Assembly: GCF_900110875.1 (NCBI RefSeq) | Contig: NZ_FOFM01000015.1 | Location: 16,439 to 80,438, forward strand | Reading direction: 5' to 3' | Length of the DNA: 64,000 nucleotides | Source: Pseudovibrio axinellae | Lineage (GTDB): Bacteria; Pseudomonadota; Alphaproteobacteria; Rhizobiales; Stappiaceae | Shown here: positions 63,101 to 64,000 of the stretch, one piece after another | Position numbering within the stretch: the stretch's first letter is position 1 | Layout: each line of letters begins with the position of its first letter | The notes under the pieces: generated by a model | What the model was told of the DNA's origin: nothing | What the model saw: the letters and a program-made list of their open reading frames with translations, nothing else | Databases searched by the model: none | Translations under genes and position numbers: made by a program

Positions 63101-63589
63101 CGCTGCATGGTCGTCTCCGCACAACGCCACCACACCGCCCTTTGGGTGGGTGCCGGCAAAGTTGGCATGACGGAAGGCATCCCCTGAGCGATCTACACCA
63201 GGCGTTTTGCCATACCAGAAGCCAACAACGCCATCCTTGTTGCGCATCTTCATATTGCCGACGTGCTGAGACCCCCAGATGGCGGTGGCGGCTAGATCCT
63301 CATTCACTCCCGGCTGAAAAACGATGCTGTGCTTATCCAAATGCAGCTGAGCACGCCACAACTCCATATCATAACGGCCAAGGGGAGAACCGCGATAACC
63401 AGAGATAAACGCGCCGGTGTTTAGCCCCGCCAACTCATCGCGCATCCGCTGCTGTAACGGCAAACGCACAAGCGCCTGATTACCTGTTAAAAATACGACA
63501 CCACTGGTCTGGGTATACTTGTCATCCAAAGACGGCGCGTTGTGGCTTTTGGAAGGGGAGCTTCCAACGCTGTTCTCTTTTGAAACCAT
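60137..63589 (-). CDS. Fused indolepyruvate ferredoxin oxidoreductase
   Basis: A 1150-residue single-chain enzyme of the indolepyruvate oxidoreductase family. In order: the N-terminal pyrimidine-binding half (GAFISGYRGSPLGRYDMELW), the thiamine-diphosphate region (SFCSGCPHN; NMGDGTYFHSGFLAIRQAV), an Fe-S segment (CEGCGDCGEKSGCLS), the gamma domain (GIGGTGVVTIGAILSMAAHLDG) and a helical DUF6537-type tail. It converts arylpyruvates from Trp, Phe or Tyr transamination to aryl-acetyl-CoA. ATG 63589 is preferred; the longer frame begins with TTG at 63652. The arrangement is common in aerobic Alphaproteobacteria and is probably the housekeeping paralogue of iorA/iorB at 41311-45030. Confidence 0.92.
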   Translation of the reverse strand: MVSKENSVGSSPSKSHNAPSLDDKYTQTSGVVFLTGNQALVRLPLQQRMRDELAGLNTGAFISGYRGSPLGRYDMELWRAQLHLDKHSIVFQPGVNEDLAATAIWGSQHVGNMKMRNKDGVVGFWYGKTPGVDRSGDAFRHANFAGTHPKGGVVALCGDDHAAKSSTVAGQSDHALIASGIPVLYPANPQDILDYGVLGVEMSRYSGCWVGLKLVTDVVESASSVEVDLDRVTVVEPDLKAPPGGVWIREIDMPVMQEKRLLEEKIPRALAFAQANNINTITHEAHEASIGIIGVGKAYSDLRQAMNELGMSALDAEKRGIRILKVGMVWPLDPEIIKEFSKGVDKILVIEEKRPLVEEQLKSILFDAGLTPKVIGKGLLARSGVLSANQVAAALAEFFEDDVLKEKVPQAIKIKPGPVRRPSFCSGCPHNTSTKLPDGSRALAGIGCHTIAYLNDPVNTKAPSQMGGEGMHWVGQAPFTDEPHVFANMGDGTYFHSGFLAIRQAVAAKTTMTYKLLVNGFVSMTGGQPVDGEQSVPQLVTAVLNEGASKVVIVTEDVERVTAQDVPAGIEVHHRRELEAVQRDLRDMEGVSVLIYDQACATERRRLRKRGKWEDPKVRTFIHPEICEGCGDCGEKSGCLSIEPLETPLGRKRQINQSSCNKDFSCVEGFCPSFVTIHGAEPKKALAPAERKIDSVAHEVLEEPELPAINGSTGLLVTGIGGTGVVTIGAILSMAAHLDGRRVSTLDLTGLAQKYGAVTTHMRIANTADNLQSARLAVGEADVVIGCDLVVTAGDETLTTLRSGSAQVVVNSEEVPTAEFSRNPDWQINAPNLKARLHEAVGDRLALFDTTQAAKDLCGDAVMANMMLLGVAWQSGLVPVTLGSIRHAIELNGVAREKNFEALNWGRLMVLDPERVASARAPLAQVHKLDRPLLLEELIEDRVKRLKDYQGTSLGKLYRQKLVALKKAGAGDQVLRTAATQYFRLLAHKDEFEVARLFSHPSFKQSLEDSFEGDLGVRFHIGGGPFAKKDRVTGQPVKTEFGPWMMRLFIVLSSLRGLRGTVLDPFRNNEERALAFELRSSYELDMDLACAHLRVADEKVVDDLLSWPLKVRGFGHVRAGNAEKALKLREKRISTLTKAHSNAKMERVPA

Positions 63590-63830
63590 CAAGTCACTCT
63601 CATAAAATATCTGGCGTGCCGTTTTGCGGCTGGAATTATTTGCGATGGGCAATGCCGAACACCCTCGGCTTTAAAACGTGGCTTAATAGCCGCCCGCAAT
63701 ACTACGTAGAGAGCATACTGCCTGAAATATCTCTGGCTGTACAATAATCCCTATGATTACAAAGCATAATCTTGAGGACCAGCCTTTGACCTGTCGGTAG
63801 AGACGTTTTTTGAAGAAGCCACTTCGGAAG

Positions 63831-64000
63831 TGACCTGCTCCCCATAACTTCCTCCATTTTGTGATAGGATTCTACCTAACATTGAGGTGGGATATGAAGC
63901 GTTCGCGTTTTACGGAAGAGCAGATCATCAGCATGATCAAGGAACAGGAAAGTGGTGTTCCAACAGCAGAAGTTTGTCGCAGACATGGAATCAGCACAGC
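63831..64000 (+). mobile_element. Left end of an IS3-family insertion sequence (IS407-like), cut by the window edge
   Basis: TGACCTGCTCCCC at 63831 has the form of the terminal inverted repeat of IS407-group elements, and an OrfA start follows 63 bases later. The right end, OrfB and target duplication are outside. The stretch 63590-63830 between it and the oxidoreductase gene shows nothing else. Confidence 0.75.
63894..64000 (+). CDS. IS3-family transposase OrfA, 3' part outside window
   Basis: The first 35 codons read MKRSRFTEEQIISMIKEQ followed by ESGVPTAEVCRRHGIS, the N-terminal helix-turn-helix (HTH_Tnp_1) of IS3-family OrfA proteins of the IS407 group. GAGGTGG precedes the ATG. Completeness cannot be judged. 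Confidence 0.9.
   Translation, partial: MKRSRFTEEQIISMIKEQESGVPTAEVCRRHGIST

Overview
The window looks like part of the chromosome of a marine alphaproteobacterium of roughly 50% GC. The evidence is a Porin_2-type rhizobial porin, a fused indolepyruvate oxidoreductase typical of Alphaproteobacteria, and a cyclase-family enzyme that, from memory, closely resembles the isatin hydrolase of Labrenzia aggregata. A Stappiaceae member such as Pseudovibrio would fit, but that is inference. I saw no rRNA, tRNA or CRISPR.

Layout. 1-6300: the 3' part of a BCCT transporter, a decayed LysE-type exporter, then a stress-type island in which a LysR gene is divergent from pirin and isochorismatase-like genes and is followed by a small monooxygenase and LtrA. 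6400-27540: a type VI secretion system (T6SS). The leftward genes tssB-C-E-F-G-tagH-J-K-L-clpV-vasH-vasI are in the order I know from the Vibrio cholerae vas cluster, with a pentapeptide-repeat membrane protein at the distal end; tssM-tssA run rightward from an AT-rich divergent spacer. No Hcp, VgrG or PAAR gene is present. 27665-34470: a TSUP permease, a DUF1266 membrane protein, a left-handed beta-helix transferase, a CPT-like kinase, a secreted beta-propeller and a MarR regulator with its probable operator.

34500-54800: a catabolic island. One long leftward unit (47877 to 34554) encodes an isatin-hydrolase-like enzyme, two paralogous FAD oxidoreductases, a MarR regulator, both subunits of an indolepyruvate-oxidoreductase-like enzyme and a complete Dpp-type ABC importer. 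Next to it lie a StyA/StyB-like flavin monooxygenase pair with an SDR, a divergent AraC regulator with a tandem operator, and a RidA protein plus a two-domain enzyme of the 2-aminobenzoyl-CoA monooxygenase/reductase type. Together these suggest a route indole -> isatin -> isatinate -> anthraniloyl-CoA -> dearomatised product, in which the 2-oxoacid oxidoreductase would make the CoA thioester directly from isatinate. This is the most interesting proposal here; it is inference built on family assignments.

55200-64000: HupE-like protein, a chemoreceptor, a porin, a fused 1150-residue indolepyruvate oxidoreductase and the left end of an IS3-family element cut by the window edge.
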